NCBI RefSeq assembly: GCF_019443965.1
Contig: NZ_CP040814.1
Coordinates: forward strand, 1,488,001-1,552,000
DNA: 64,000 nt
Direction: 5' to 3'
Origin: Salinibacterium sp. M195
GTDB lineage: Bacteria > Actinomycetota > Actinomycetes > Actinomycetales > Microbacteriaceae
Of this stretch, positions 1 to 8,316 are shown piece after piece (within the stretch, counting starts at the first letter, position 1; each line of letters opens with the position of its first letter). The position numbers were made by a program, and so were the translations under genes. The notes under the pieces were generated by a model that was given only the letters and a program-made list of their open reading frames with translations, made no database searches and had not been told where the DNA came from.

Positions 1-161
1 GAAGACCGGAAGCCCAATCCTGGGCAAACCAACCACGCCATACCAAGCGCACGGGTCTGTCGCACCAGTCTAGAGAGAGGCGGATGCTCATGCCTACACC
101 GGCCCCCGCGGTGCGGCGTGCTCATCCGTGGATCAGCTGACTGTGCGGTTACTGACCGGGG

Positions 162-191
162 GCGACAAGGAGGCTCTCGCGGGGGTAGAAT
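162..191 (+). promoter_or_regulatory. Putative promoter of the yceD-rpmF-rnc-mutM operon
   Basis: A -10-like TAGAAT lies at 186-191, with GCGACA at 162-167 as a -35 candidate and an 18-base spacer. The -10 box ends eight bases before the GTG at 200, so the transcript would carry almost no leader. The box lies inside any longer reading frame starting at 128, which supports the shorter start. Confidence 0.45.
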
Positions 192-199
192 CGACGACC

Positions 200-787
200 G
201 TGTCTAGAATCAACGAGAGTCCGTATGCCGTGTTGGTGCGCGATCTCATGCACCGCCCAGGTGAGATGAGAGAGCACTCCCTCAACATCGTCGTACCCGA
301 AACCTTTGGCACCACTGTTGTCGAGGTTCCTCAGGGCGCAAATCTGTCGGTTAAAGGCCGCTTTGAGTCTCTTCATGACGGTGTTTTAGTGGATGCCGTT
401 GTCTCGGGAAAAGCTAAGGCAGAGTGTGTTCGTTGCCTCATTGACGTCACGCTGCCTGTTCGAGTCGAGTTTCAAGAACTTTTCGCGTATTCTGAGGACG
501 AAGCTTTCGACTACACGGTTATCGACGAATACATCGATCTTGAGCCTGTAGTGCGGGATTCGGTAGTTTTGTCGCTACCATTCCAGCCGGTCTGTCAAAA
601 GGACTGTCTTGGACTGTGCCCTGAGTGTGGGGTTCGGTTGCTCGATAATCCAGGACACGAACACGAAGCGCCGATCGATGCCCGCTGGGCAGCGTTGGCT
701 GGCCTCCAAGATTTCACGCAAGACTCGCACGATCAAGACTTGAACGACGCGAACGATTCACCTGAGACCCAAGAAGAAAAGAGTTAG
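200..787 (+). CDS. DUF177 / YceD family protein
   Basis: About 195 residues. The family is the large-subunit accumulation protein YceD (DUF177), encoded next to rpmF in most bacteria and linked to 23S rRNA/L32 metabolism. The N-terminal [10 protein letters not shown] segment and two cysteine pairs are visible: CVRC in the middle, and CQKDC followed by CPEC near residue 150, likely metal-binding. The tail is acidic. GTG at 200 was chosen over GTG at 128 because family similarity begins here and a -10 box sits just upstream. The stop is two bases before rpmF, so the genes are coupled. Bases 1-199 hold no gene I can name. A short open tail in frame 2 ends at 73 and could be the end of an upstream gene. 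Confidence 0.88.
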   Translation: MSRINESPYAVLVRDLMHRPGEMREHSLNIVVPETFGTTVVEVPQGANLSVKGRFESLHDGVLVDAVVSGKAKAECVRCLIDVTLPVRVEFQELFAYSEDEAFDYTVIDEYIDLEPVVRDSVVLSLPFQPVCQKDCLGLCPECGVRLLDNPGHEHEAPIDARWAALAGLQDFTQDSHDQDLNDANDSPETQEEKS

Positions 788-789
788 TC

Positions 790-993
790 ATGGCAGTACC
801 AAAGCGCAAAATGTCGCGGGCCAGCACCCGCATGCGCCGCGCCCAGTGGAAGGCAACCCCTCCCACTCTCGTCAAGACCGTTGAAAACGGCAAGACCGTT
901 TACAGCCTTCCGCACCGCGCCAAGGTAGTCGAAGACTCCGCCGGCACGCCCCTGTACATGGAGTACAAGGGTCGCAAGGTCGCTGACGTTTAA
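790..993 (+). CDS. rpmF: 50S ribosomal protein L32
   Basis: 67 residues beginning [19 protein letters not shown], the typical L32 N terminus that inserts into the large ribosomal subunit. The zinc-binding cysteines of the C+ paralogue are absent, so this is the C- (zinc-independent) form. It starts two bases after the DUF177 stop, the conserved yceD-rpmF arrangement. Length is normal. Confidence 0.97.
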   Translation: MAVPKRKMSRASTRMRRAQWKATPPTLVKTVENGKTVYSLPHRAKVVEDSAGTPLYMEYKGRKVADV

Positions 994-1019
994 CTAGTCT
1001 TCACACACTTGGGTCGAGA

Positions 1020-1721
1020 ATGGCGATGACGGGTTCCAGCTCACAGGCTGAGCTCTCCGCCGTGCTCGGGGTCGCAATTGATCCCGAGTTACTCACGCTT
1101 GCGCTCACGCACCGCTCTTTCGCGTACGAAAATGGCGGTATAGGGCACAACGAACGACTCGAGTTTCTTGGTGACTCAATTCTTGGCCAGGCAGTAACGG
1201 TCAAGCTGTATCGCGATAACCCGGATCTTGACGAGGGAGACCTTGCCAAGCGTCGGGCCAGTCTCGTTTCTTCTGTCGCGCTCGCCGAAATCGCGCGCCT
1301 GATAGGGCTCGGAGCGTTTATTCGCCTCGGCAAGGGTGAAGAGCAGACGGGCGGCCGTGAGAAGCCGTCAATCTTGGCTGACACCGTCGAAGCGATAATT
1401 GGTGCTGCCTACATTGATCGCGGAGGCGACGAAGCGACTGCTCTCGTTCTGCGGCTTGTCGCTCCGCTGCTTGCTGACCCTGAACGGTTCGGGGCAGCGA
1501 TGGACCCGAAAACCAGCCTCCAAGAGCTCGCTGCCCAACTCGGGCGCGGGGCGCCGGAGTACCGTATCAAAGACAGCGGTCCTGATCACTCGAAGCGTTT
1601 TCACGCCAGTGTTGTGCTGTCGGGCGATGTCATCTCTAGCGGCAACGGATCCAGCAAAAAGCATGCTGAAATGGCCGCGGCGCTCGAAGCTTGGACAATT
1701 CTCCAAGTCGCGTCGAAGTAG
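1020..1721 (+). CDS. rnc: Ribonuclease III
   Basis: 233 residues. It cleaves double-stranded RNA in rRNA processing and mRNA turnover. The signature NERLEFLGDS is near residue 42, and the second acidic cluster DTVEAIIGAAYID follows near residue 120. A double-stranded RNA-binding domain begins at about residue 160 (DPKTSLQELAAQ) and ends with the KKHAEMAAALEAW helix. ATG at 1026 is an alternative start two codons in. The gene lies 26 bases after rpmF and five bases before mutM. Confidence 0.97.
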   Translation: MAMTGSSSQAELSAVLGVAIDPELLTLALTHRSFAYENGGIGHNERLEFLGDSILGQAVTVKLYRDNPDLDEGDLAKRRASLVSSVALAEIARLIGLGAFIRLGKGEEQTGGREKPSILADTVEAIIGAAYIDRGGDEATALVLRLVAPLLADPERFGAAMDPKTSLQELAAQLGRGAPEYRIKDSGPDHSKRFHASVVLSGDVISSGNGSSKKHAEMAAALEAWTILQVASK

Positions 1722-1726
1722 GAGCA

Positions 1727-2659
1727 GTGCCCGAACTTCCCGAGGTTGAAGTTGTGCGCGCAGGCCTCGAACCAGCAGTCACTGGTGCGACTGCGGCATC
1801 CGTCACCGTCTTTGATGAGCGTTCACTGCGCCGCCACGATGGGCCAAGCGAAGACTTTATTGACCGGCTGACAGGTCGCCTCTTTTTGACGCCGCGACGC
1901 CGGGGAAAATTCCTGTGGATTCCGCTCGGCGGCCCTGCAGATGAAGCGCTCGAACGCGCTGCGGGTCTCACTCCCGACCTTCACGCCTCCGGCATTGGCT
2001 CTGGCGAAGCTCTCGTGGCTCACCTGGGTATGAGCGGCCAAGTGCTGTTGCGCGATCGGAGCACGGATGACCGGCTCACGCGCATCCGCATCGAACTTGA
2101 TCACCCTGACCACGGCGCACTGCGACTCAACTTTGTCGACCAACGTATCTTCGGCTCGATGGCGATCGACAGCATGCTGCCCACGGTTGATCAGCCCGCG
2201 CACGCGGTACCGAGTCAAGTCGCACACATCGCGCGAGATCCGCTCGACCCTTTCTTTGACGATGCGAAGTTCTTGCGGGCTCTGAAGGCGAAGCGCACGA
2301 CGGTGAAGCGGGCGCTGCTCGACCAAACTCTCGTGAGCGGCATCGGCAATATCTATGCTGATGAAGCGTTGTGGGCGGCGCGCGTGCACTACAACCAGCC
2401 GACCGAGTCGCTGAGCCGGGCCAGGGCTGTGCGGTTGCTCGCCGAGGTGCGGGCTGTGTTCGCGAAGGCTCTTGCCGAAGGCGGCACGAGCTTTGACGCC
2501 CAATACCTGAACGTGAATGGCGAATCCGGCTACTTCGCGCACTCACTCAACGTGTACGGACAGCAGGGCAACGCGTGCCCGCGTTGTGGCCGTGAAGTTG
2601 TACGCGAGCAGTTCATGAATCGCGGTTCGCACTTCTGCCCGTTCTGCCAACGAGTATGA
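1727..2659 (+). CDS. mutM: Formamidopyrimidine-DNA glycosylase (Fpg)
   Basis: 310 residues. A bifunctional glycosylase/AP lyase that removes 8-oxoguanine. GTG at 1727 gives PELPEVEVV directly after the initiator. Proline 2 is the Schiff-base nucleophile once Met is removed, so the chemistry fixes the start. A start at 1691 would bury it. The helix-two-turn-helix segment (SGIGNIYADEALW) is near residue 210. The C-terminal zinc finger has C-x2-C (CPRC) and C-x2-C (CPFC). It starts five bases after rnc. Confidence 0.97.
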   Translation: MPELPEVEVVRAGLEPAVTGATAASVTVFDERSLRRHDGPSEDFIDRLTGRLFLTPRRRGKFLWIPLGGPADEALERAAGLTPDLHASGIGSGEALVAHLGMSGQVLLRDRSTDDRLTRIRIELDHPDHGALRLNFVDQRIFGSMAIDSMLPTVDQPAHAVPSQVAHIARDPLDPFFDDAKFLRALKAKRTTVKRALLDQTLVSGIGNIYADEALWAARVHYNQPTESLSRARAVRLLAEVRAVFAKALAEGGTSFDAQYLNVNGESGYFAHSLNVYGQQGNACPRCGREVVREQFMNRGSHFCPFCQRV

Positions 2660-3030
2660 ACACAGATTCCTCGGCCCAATCCTTTGAGCGTGTTTAGTCA
2701 CAAGGGTTAAGGTCCCCCGCGGGACTCAAGCGGTGCCGTGTAGTTGCCGCAGCATGCGAATGAACGATGCTTTGTGGTCGCGTTGTGCTGGCCGGTTTCG
2801 AGAGCAGGGGTGAACTCGAGAACGTCCCGCTTAGTGTGCCGACAGTCGGAGTCGCGCTCTGCGCTGTGCTCTCGCCGGCGGCGACATCTGCCGATGCGGA
2901 CGACGAGTGGTCTCGCCGATGTGTGCCCATTCACGCTGTTCAGGATCGAGGCCTAGCCAGTCATTGTGCTACATACTATAGTGTTTTGCATTCGACAAAG
3001 TTGTCGGATCTTAGCTATACGGAGGTGGGC
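2660..3030. other. Intergenic region without a supportable gene
   Basis: 371 bases. Several short frames are open on both strands, but none shows a recognisable protein, a ribosome-binding site or a conserved start. The frame of the downstream gene is open back to 2767 but is composition-driven. Near the right end lie an AT-rich stretch (2970-3000) and an inverted repeat, so the last 70 bases are probably the promoter of the beta-helix gene. No clear -35/-10 pair stands out. Confidence 0.5.
2993..3006. promoter_or_regulatory. Inverted repeat upstream of the beta-helix gene
   Basis: CGACAA-AG-TTGTCG is a perfect six-base inverted repeat with a two-base centre. It lies 15 bases before the GGAGG ribosome-binding site at 3021-3025. 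It could be a repressor operator at the start of the message or a small hairpin. Confidence 0.35.
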
Positions 3031-5916
3031 ATGTCCCCGATACGCAAGGTGATAGCAGGAATTGGTGCAGGAGCAATCTTGGTCGGCGGGGGACTCATCT
3101 CAGCGAGTCCCGCTGTCGCTGCGCCGGGGCCCGCGACGGTGGTGAACGTTATGGACTCCCCATACAACGCTGTTGGCGATGGCATCACTAGTGACAGCGC
3201 GGCGATTCAGGCGGCAGTCGATGACGTCACCGGCACTGGGGCAACAGTGCTTATTCCGAAGGACTTCACCTTTCTCACCAGCGGAGTAATCATCGGCAGC
3301 GAAAGCACTTTGCAAGTCGAGGGAACGCTGTTGCAAAGCCAGAACGTCAGTGACTATAGCTATGCGGTTGCGACTGGCCACAGACCAGGCTCGCTGAGAA
3401 ACGACCTTTCAAGCTTTCAAAACCTGCCATTCGTCTTTGCAACGGATTCACAGAACGTCAACATCATCGGCGATGGCGTGATTCAGCTAACCCGGGCGTC
3501 AACTGAGGCGCAGACTATTCACACCATTGGGGTTGGCATTTTCGAGGTCGATGGGTTCGAAATCCGCGATGTGGAGATTTTGGGGGCAAGTTCGTACACC
3601 GTTGGCCTGTACTCCTCACGGAACGGAATCTTGGCTGACACCCGCATTATTCCAGGAAGCCACTACGGAGCCACCCCAGACGTAGCGGACGCCAACACTG
3701 ACGGCGTCAGCATCATGAACTCCCAAAATGTTCGCGTTACCGGTAACTACATACGGGCAAGCGATGACGGGATTTACATCTGGGCTAATTACCTCGATCC
3801 ACGTTCGATTGGTCGTTGGTGGTACAAGGCCGAACCAGAAGCCTCGCGCTTTATCGAGTTCGACAACAACGACGTCGCCGTCACGTGCTGCAAGGCTTTC
3901 ACTTTTATCGTGTGGGGTATCGATGCGCCTGACCAACGCACGGTCGAGATTTCGGATATTTACATTCACGACAACAAGCTCGACGCGACCGACGCCGTTG
4001 GTTGCTGGTGTGACGCTCGTTACCCGAATAGTTCTGCGTCTGAGGGGCAGTCTCCGGTCACCCGAATCACCTTCGAGAACAACGAGTACATCGGCAACGT
4101 CGACAAAACTTTCGCTACAGCGCAGATCACGGACCTAAAAACTGATTTTGGAGCGTTCGGATCACGCACGCTGATGAACGGTGGTTTTGAAGAGACCGGA
4201 ATCGCGTGGTGGAGCGGAGAAAGTACGAATTCAGATGATTTCGGTGCGATCACCGTCGCGGACGCCGCAGTCTTGCGTAGCGCCGAAGCCCGCACCGCGC
4301 TCAGTTCGCTAAGCAACTTCGCTGGCTATGTGCAGGCGCAAAATGCTACTCCGGTACGGCTCTATCAGGGGATCGGCATGGAGGCCGACGCGCTGCCAGA
4401 AGTGCCATTCCCTACTAACGTGTACGAAGTCTCGGCAGACATCGTCACAGGAGGATCAGCAGCCCAGCTCTTCGCCTACGACACTTGTGCCGCGAAATTT
4501 CTCGGGCAACGATCGGTAAGCGCGAGTGTGGCTGAGCGGATAAGTTTCCACTTCCGAGCAGAGTCTGATTGCGAGAACGTTCAGGTGGGAATTCAAACCG
4601 CGGGCGACGGTGCCTGGGCACTCATCGACAATGTGGTTCTTGACAGTGTCGTTGACGCCATCGACAACGATGATTCGACCGTCGCCTATACAGGCAGCTG
4701 GACAACGTACAGCAATGCGGGAGCGTGGGGCGGCACAAACGCGATCGCTCGTAATGCAGGAGCGGCAGTGGAGATTCCGTTTACCGGGACGCGTGCTGTG
4801 TTGCTTGCCCTCAAGGATCACAACTTAGGAATCGCCCGGATCTATCTTGATGGAGATTTCGTCGGGGACGCCGATTTCTACGCTCCGACCAAGCTGACGG
4901 GCAAGCTCATCTATGACACCGGTGAGCTAGCCGACGGCAATCACACCATCCGAGTTGAGTATTCGGACACGAAGAACCCCGCATCGGTGGGAACCATCAT
5001 CGTTTTCGATGCGGTCCTTATGCCAACGGAACTACCCGACCTCAATGCGCCGTCGGTGGCTGTTGACGTGACGAAGGCTGGGGGTGCTGGGTGGTTTGGT
5101 GCTGGCGCGGCGTTGTCGGTTTCTGCGTCGGATCTGGATAGTGGCGTTGAACTGGTCGAGTTCCGGGTGGATGGCGGTGCTTGGGCTGAGTTTGTCAGTC
5201 CGGTGTCGTTAGCTGATGGCCAGTATTCGGTCTCAGCGCGGGCGACGGATGCTGCCGGCAATGTCTCGGATGTTGTGACGCAGCAGGTCAAGGTTGATTC
5301 GGTGGCTCCGGAGGTGTGGGTGCGGATTGATCTGGATGGTGCAGTGAGTACGTTTGCGCGAGATGCCGGACTGTCGGGAATCGATCGCATGGAGTATTCC
5401 TTGGATGCAGGAACAACCTGGCTCGACGGCTTGAGTGCTCTGATTGCCGAGGACGCATCGCCATCGGTGTTTGAATATCGCGCCGTGGATGTCGCTGGCA
5501 ATGCCAGTGTTTCGGCGACGGCGAGTGAGTCTGCGGTGGTCGAGGAGATTCCGGTGGCCGCCGATGATGTTGTTCTCGTGGAGTTCAGCGGGTTTGACGT
5601 CGGCGATGACGTGCGTGTTGAGCTGCATTCGGATCCGGTGTTGTTGGGCACATTCGCGGCCAACAGCTTCGGTGTGGTGTCGGCGGTGGTGACGGTGCCT
5701 TCCTCGTTCCCGTCGGGAATGCACTCGTTCCTTGGTGCTCTTTCAGCTGCGAACACTGTTGATCCTGGTGTTGCTGCTGCGGGGGCGACTGCTGGTGAGC
5801 TGGGTTACACCGGTTCAGATCCGATGCCGTTGGCTCTTGGCGGTCTGATGATGCTGCTCCTGGGCGTTGGAGTGGCGGTTATGGCACGTCTTCGTCGTCA
5901 GCGCGAACTCGAGTAG
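3031..5916 (+). CDS. Secreted, wall-anchored GH28-like beta-helix protein
   Basis: 961 residues. ATG at 3031 follows a strong GGAGG (3021-3025) and opens a signal peptide ending near residue 31 (SPAVAA). A pectate-lyase-3/GH28-like beta-helix follows (about 40-375), with NTDG at 222-225 and DDG at 245-247. These match two acidic catalytic motifs of polygalacturonases. The usual GHG motif is not evident; CCKAFTFIVWG stands near its place. Then come an NGGFE-type carbohydrate-binding-like jelly roll (about 383-545), a galactose-binding-like module (549-665), and one or two Ig/OmpL47-like repeats (670-840). LGYTG at 924-928, a hydrophobic span and RLRRQRELE resemble a class E sortase sorting signal. 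No sortase is in the window. Substrate unknown, probably a plant or algal polysaccharide. Confidence 0.8.
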   Translation: MSPIRKVIAGIGAGAILVGGGLISASPAVAAPGPATVVNVMDSPYNAVGDGITSDSAAIQAAVDDVTGTGATVLIPKDFTFLTSGVIIGSESTLQVEGTLLQSQNVSDYSYAVATGHRPGSLRNDLSSFQNLPFVFATDSQNVNIIGDGVIQLTRASTEAQTIHTIGVGIFEVDGFEIRDVEILGASSYTVGLYSSRNGILADTRIIPGSHYGATPDVADANTDGVSIMNSQNVRVTGNYIRASDDGIYIWANYLDPRSIGRWWYKAEPEASRFIEFDNNDVAVTCCKAFTFIVWGIDAPDQRTVEISDIYIHDNKLDATDAVGCWCDARYPNSSASEGQSPVTRITFENNEYIGNVDKTFATAQITDLKTDFGAFGSRTLMNGGFEETGIAWWSGESTNSDDFGAITVADAAVLRSAEARTALSSLSNFAGYVQAQNATPVRLYQGIGMEADALPEVPFPTNVYEVSADIVTGGSAAQLFAYDTCAAKFLGQRSVSASVAERISFHFRAESDCENVQVGIQTAGDGAWALIDNVVLDSVVDAIDNDDSTVAYTGSWTTYSNAGAWGGTNAIARNAGAAVEIPFTGTRAVLLALKDHNLGIARIYLDGDFVGDADFYAPTKLTGKLIYDTGELADGNHTIRVEYSDTKNPASVGTIIVFDAVLMPTELPDLNAPSVAVDVTKAGGAGWFGAGAALSVSASDLDSGVELVEFRVDGGAWAEFVSPVSLADGQYSVSARATDAAGNVSDVVTQQVKVDSVAPEVWVRIDLDGAVSTFARDAGLSGIDRMEYSLDAGTTWLDGLSALIAEDASPSVFEYRAVDVAGNASVSATASESAVVEEIPVAADDVVLVEFSGFDVGDDVRVELHSDPVLLGTFAANSFGVVSAVVTVPSSFPSGMHSFLGALSAANTVDPGVAAAGATAGELGYTGSDPMPLALGGLMMLLLGVGVAVMARLRRQRELE

Positions 5917-5927
5917 CCGCTGATGGT

Positions 5928-5971
5928 GTGGCTTTCTTCCGTTCAATTTCGCAGGAACGGAAGGAAGCCAC
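5928..5971 (+). terminator. Strong hairpin terminator after the beta-helix gene
   Basis: A 17-base stem (5928-5944 with 5955-5971, one G-T pair) closes a ten-base loop. It starts 11 bases after the stop. The T-tract is poor (TTGCC), but the stem is by far the longest in the area. It may also serve the convergent acetyltransferase gene. Confidence 0.75.
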
Positions 5972-6044
5972 TTGCCATTGCGGATGACGTCGCGCGAGCG
6001 CGATGCAAGGTTGCACAGATTGTGAGCGCACCGCACTCCTGCCC

Positions 6045-7115
6045 TTAGCGCAACTCTTTCTTCCACACTCCTTCGTAGCCAATAGCCACGAATCCGACGG
6101 CTTCGTTGACGGCGAGCATGTGGCGATTCTCTTCAGCGTTGTAGGTAATTACGGAGGGGTGGCCTGGTGCGACCCGGTCAAGGTGGGCCAGATTCAACAC
6201 TTTGAGGAGCATCCCTAGTCGGTGGCCACGGTGCTCACGGATCACGATGGTGTTTCCTTGGGGGATGGCACGGTCGGGCTCCTGTGGCACATTCAGCCCG
6301 GTGAACCCGACCAGTTTTGCCGTGGCCACGTGCTCAACGGCGGCGACAACAGGAGGAAGTTCTCCGGAGATGAGCCGAGACTCGTTTTCGCGGATTCGTT
6401 CGACGCTCCAGACATCTTCTGGTGGCTCGAGCCCGGCGGAAGGGGCGTCCGTGTTCATCCGGGAATAGAGCATCGCGTAGTCCTCGACCCAGCGGTCCGG
6501 GCAGCGGCCCGCCCATTCGTGCACCGCATAGTCGCGACTGCAGTGGTCAATGGCTTGGTCAACGAGGGAGTGCAGGCCGGCGAGCGGCAACGGTAGTCTG
6601 CTGACTCTTTCGACCTGCTCAAAGCTGTAGCCGCTGGCGAGCATGAATTGTGTTTCGGCGCTATCGCGGGGGATTGACCCGAACCCGGTCGGCGATTCCA
6701 GGACTGGCCCATCGCTCAGGGCGGCTGGCGCGTAGCAGTGAGCTTGGCGCTTGCGGTCGGACAAGGCAAGCTCTTCAATCTCCGCCATGAGCGCGCGCCC
6801 AATTCCCCGCCGTTGATAGTCAGGATGCACGTGCACAGCTAGCCAAGCGGTGTCGCCATCGTCGCCATTCGTGGTCTCATAATCGCCTCTGCCAACAACC
6901 CGGCCATCGACGGTCGCCACAAGCATCCGGTAGCTCTCGAATTCGCTTGGCTGCCACAGGGAGAGTTCTTCTGCCGCGTTAAGCGCCGTGTCGTTGGTGC
7001 CAAAGGTAAGAGCATCCAGATGATTGCGCAGGGCAACGGCTTGGCAGAATTCATCGCTGCCGCTTGGATCAATGTGGGCAGGGATCTCGACCGTAGTGAT
7101 GTCGAATTCGGTCAT
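6045..7115 (-). CDS. GNAT acetyltransferase with two GNAT domains
   Basis: 356 residues. The N-terminal half carries a clear acetyl-CoA site, VHPDYQRRGIGRALM, near residue 115. The C-terminal half has a weaker one, REHRGHRLGMLLKVL, near residue 310. Tandem-GNAT layout is shared with mycothiol synthase, but the sequence does not show that function and the substrate is unknown. ATG at 7115 was chosen because a start at 7172 would overlap the upstream cysteine-synthase-like gene. The start lies 25 bases after that gene's stop, so the two are probably co-transcribed. Confidence 0.75.
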   Translation of the reverse strand: MTEFDITTVEIPAHIDPSGSDEFCQAVALRNHLDALTFGTNDTALNAAEELSLWQPSEFESYRMLVATVDGRVVGRGDYETTNGDDGDTAWLAVHVHPDYQRRGIGRALMAEIEELALSDRKRQAHCYAPAALSDGPVLESPTGFGSIPRDSAETQFMLASGYSFEQVERVSRLPLPLAGLHSLVDQAIDHCSRDYAVHEWAGRCPDRWVEDYAMLYSRMNTDAPSAGLEPPEDVWSVERIRENESRLISGELPPVVAAVEHVATAKLVGFTGLNVPQEPDRAIPQGNTIVIREHRGHRLGMLLKVLNLAHLDRVAPGHPSVITYNAEENRHMLAVNEAVGFVAIGYEGVWKKELR

Positions 7116-7140
7116 GATTGCACCGTTCTGTGGAGGCTTG

Positions 7141-8094
7141 TCAGCTATTCGTTGGTCGCGTAAACAGATCATCGTCGAGGTACTTTAGCCCGGTGTCGCA
7201 GGCGACCGTCACGACAACTTTCCCCGGCCCCAGTTCTTTAGCGAGATCGAGCGCGGCGGCAACGTTCAGTCCAGACGACGTTCCGACAAGGAGGCCCTCT
7301 TTCTCGGCCAGCTGCCGACACGTGGTTCGTGCGACCGCCTCATCTATCGCCCGAGCCTCGTCGTACAGTGCGCTGTCGAGAAGCGGAGGAAGGAAGCCAA
7401 CGCCAATTCCTTCAACGTGGTGTTGTCCTGGATGCCCGAGGGTCAGCATGGGGGCTGATGCGGGTTCGAGCGCAACAATACGAGTGGCCGCGGAATTTTC
7501 TTTGAGCACCCCGGCGACCCCCATCAGCATGCCAGCGGTGCCGACAGCACCACAGAACACATCGATGCCTTCAGGGAATTGGGCGAGGAGTTCGTGCCCG
7601 ATTCCGGCATACCCGATGAGGGAGTCTGCGTTGTTGATTTGGTCGGTCTGGTAATAGCCGCCCTGCGCTGCAATTGTGGCGGCGACAGAAATCATCTCCG
7701 GGATGAGCTCTGGGCTGATTTCCCCACTCGGGCTGTGAACGACGGTGAGCTGAGCACCGAATGCTCGCATGGTGTTGAGCTTGGCCACAGCAAACGCATC
7801 TGAGGAGACTGCATGAAAACGGTAGCCTTTTGCTGCGCAAACGAAGGCAAGTGAGGAGCCGGTACTTCCGCCGGTGTACTCGATCACGGTCAGATTTCGG
7901 GTGAGTGCGCCGCGTTGCTCGGCTTCCTCGATCATGGCGAGTGCCATTCGATCTTTATAGGAGCCAGTGGGATTGAAACCTTCGAGCTTGACGAATACCG
8001 CAGCAGAATCTGACGAAGTAAGACGTCTCAGCTCAACAACCGGGGTGTTTCCAATTGCATCGAGAGCGCTAGTTGCCGGCAGTGGGGGACGCAT
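7141..8094 (-). CDS. PLP-dependent cysteine synthase family protein
   Basis: 317 residues, fold-type II PLP enzyme. NPTGSYKDRMA holds the PLP lysine (K47), and GAVGTAG is the phosphate-binding loop. The TSGNTG substrate loop of CysK is replaced by TGGSTG. The C terminus lacks the usual CysK ending. It is therefore a side branch of the CysK/cystathionine beta-synthase family, acting on an O-activated serine or similar amino acid, rather than clearly the housekeeping enzyme. A purine-rich GGAGA precedes ATG 8094. A GNAT gene follows downstream. Confidence 0.78.
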   Translation of the reverse strand: MRPPLPATSALDAIGNTPVVELRRLTSSDSAAVFVKLEGFNPTGSYKDRMALAMIEEAEQRGALTRNLTVIEYTGGSTGSSLAFVCAAKGYRFHAVSSDAFAVAKLNTMRAFGAQLTVVHSPSGEISPELIPEMISVAATIAAQGGYYQTDQINNADSLIGYAGIGHELLAQFPEGIDVFCGAVGTAGMLMGVAGVLKENSAATRIVALEPASAPMLTLGHPGQHHVEGIGVGFLPPLLDSALYDEARAIDEAVARTTCRQLAEKEGLLVGTSSGLNVAAALDLAKELGPGKVVVTVACDTGLKYLDDDLFTRPTNS

Positions 8095-8256
8095 TGGATC
8101 TCCAAATCCTTACCCCCAACGGCACGAGGACGCGCACGCGACTGAAACCAGTCGACTACTCGGGCGCGCCGATGTCAAGGGTCAGTGTTGGAGCCTCGTT
8201 TCCTGCGCGGCAGAACGGCACAGCCCCGCGCATCCGGTACCGTATAGCAAGGTTCT

Positions 8257-8304
8257 GACCAGCAACTTGGCCAGAGATTTAACCAACGATTTGATCAGCA
8301 ACGA
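8257..8304 (+). repeat. Four degenerate 12-base tandem units before smc
   Basis: GACCAGCAACTT, GGCCAGAGATTT, AACCAACGATTT and GATCAGCAACGA follow each other without gaps. The shared pattern is roughly RRYCARMRAYTT. The array ends 12 bases before the smc start. Confidence 0.55.
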
Positions 8305-8316
8305 CCGGGCGGTGAC

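Noticed and set aside
2767..3030. Upstream extension of the beta-helix reading frame
   Set aside because: The frame is open, but a signal peptide with GGAGG starts at 3031 and the extension shows no similarity or coding features.
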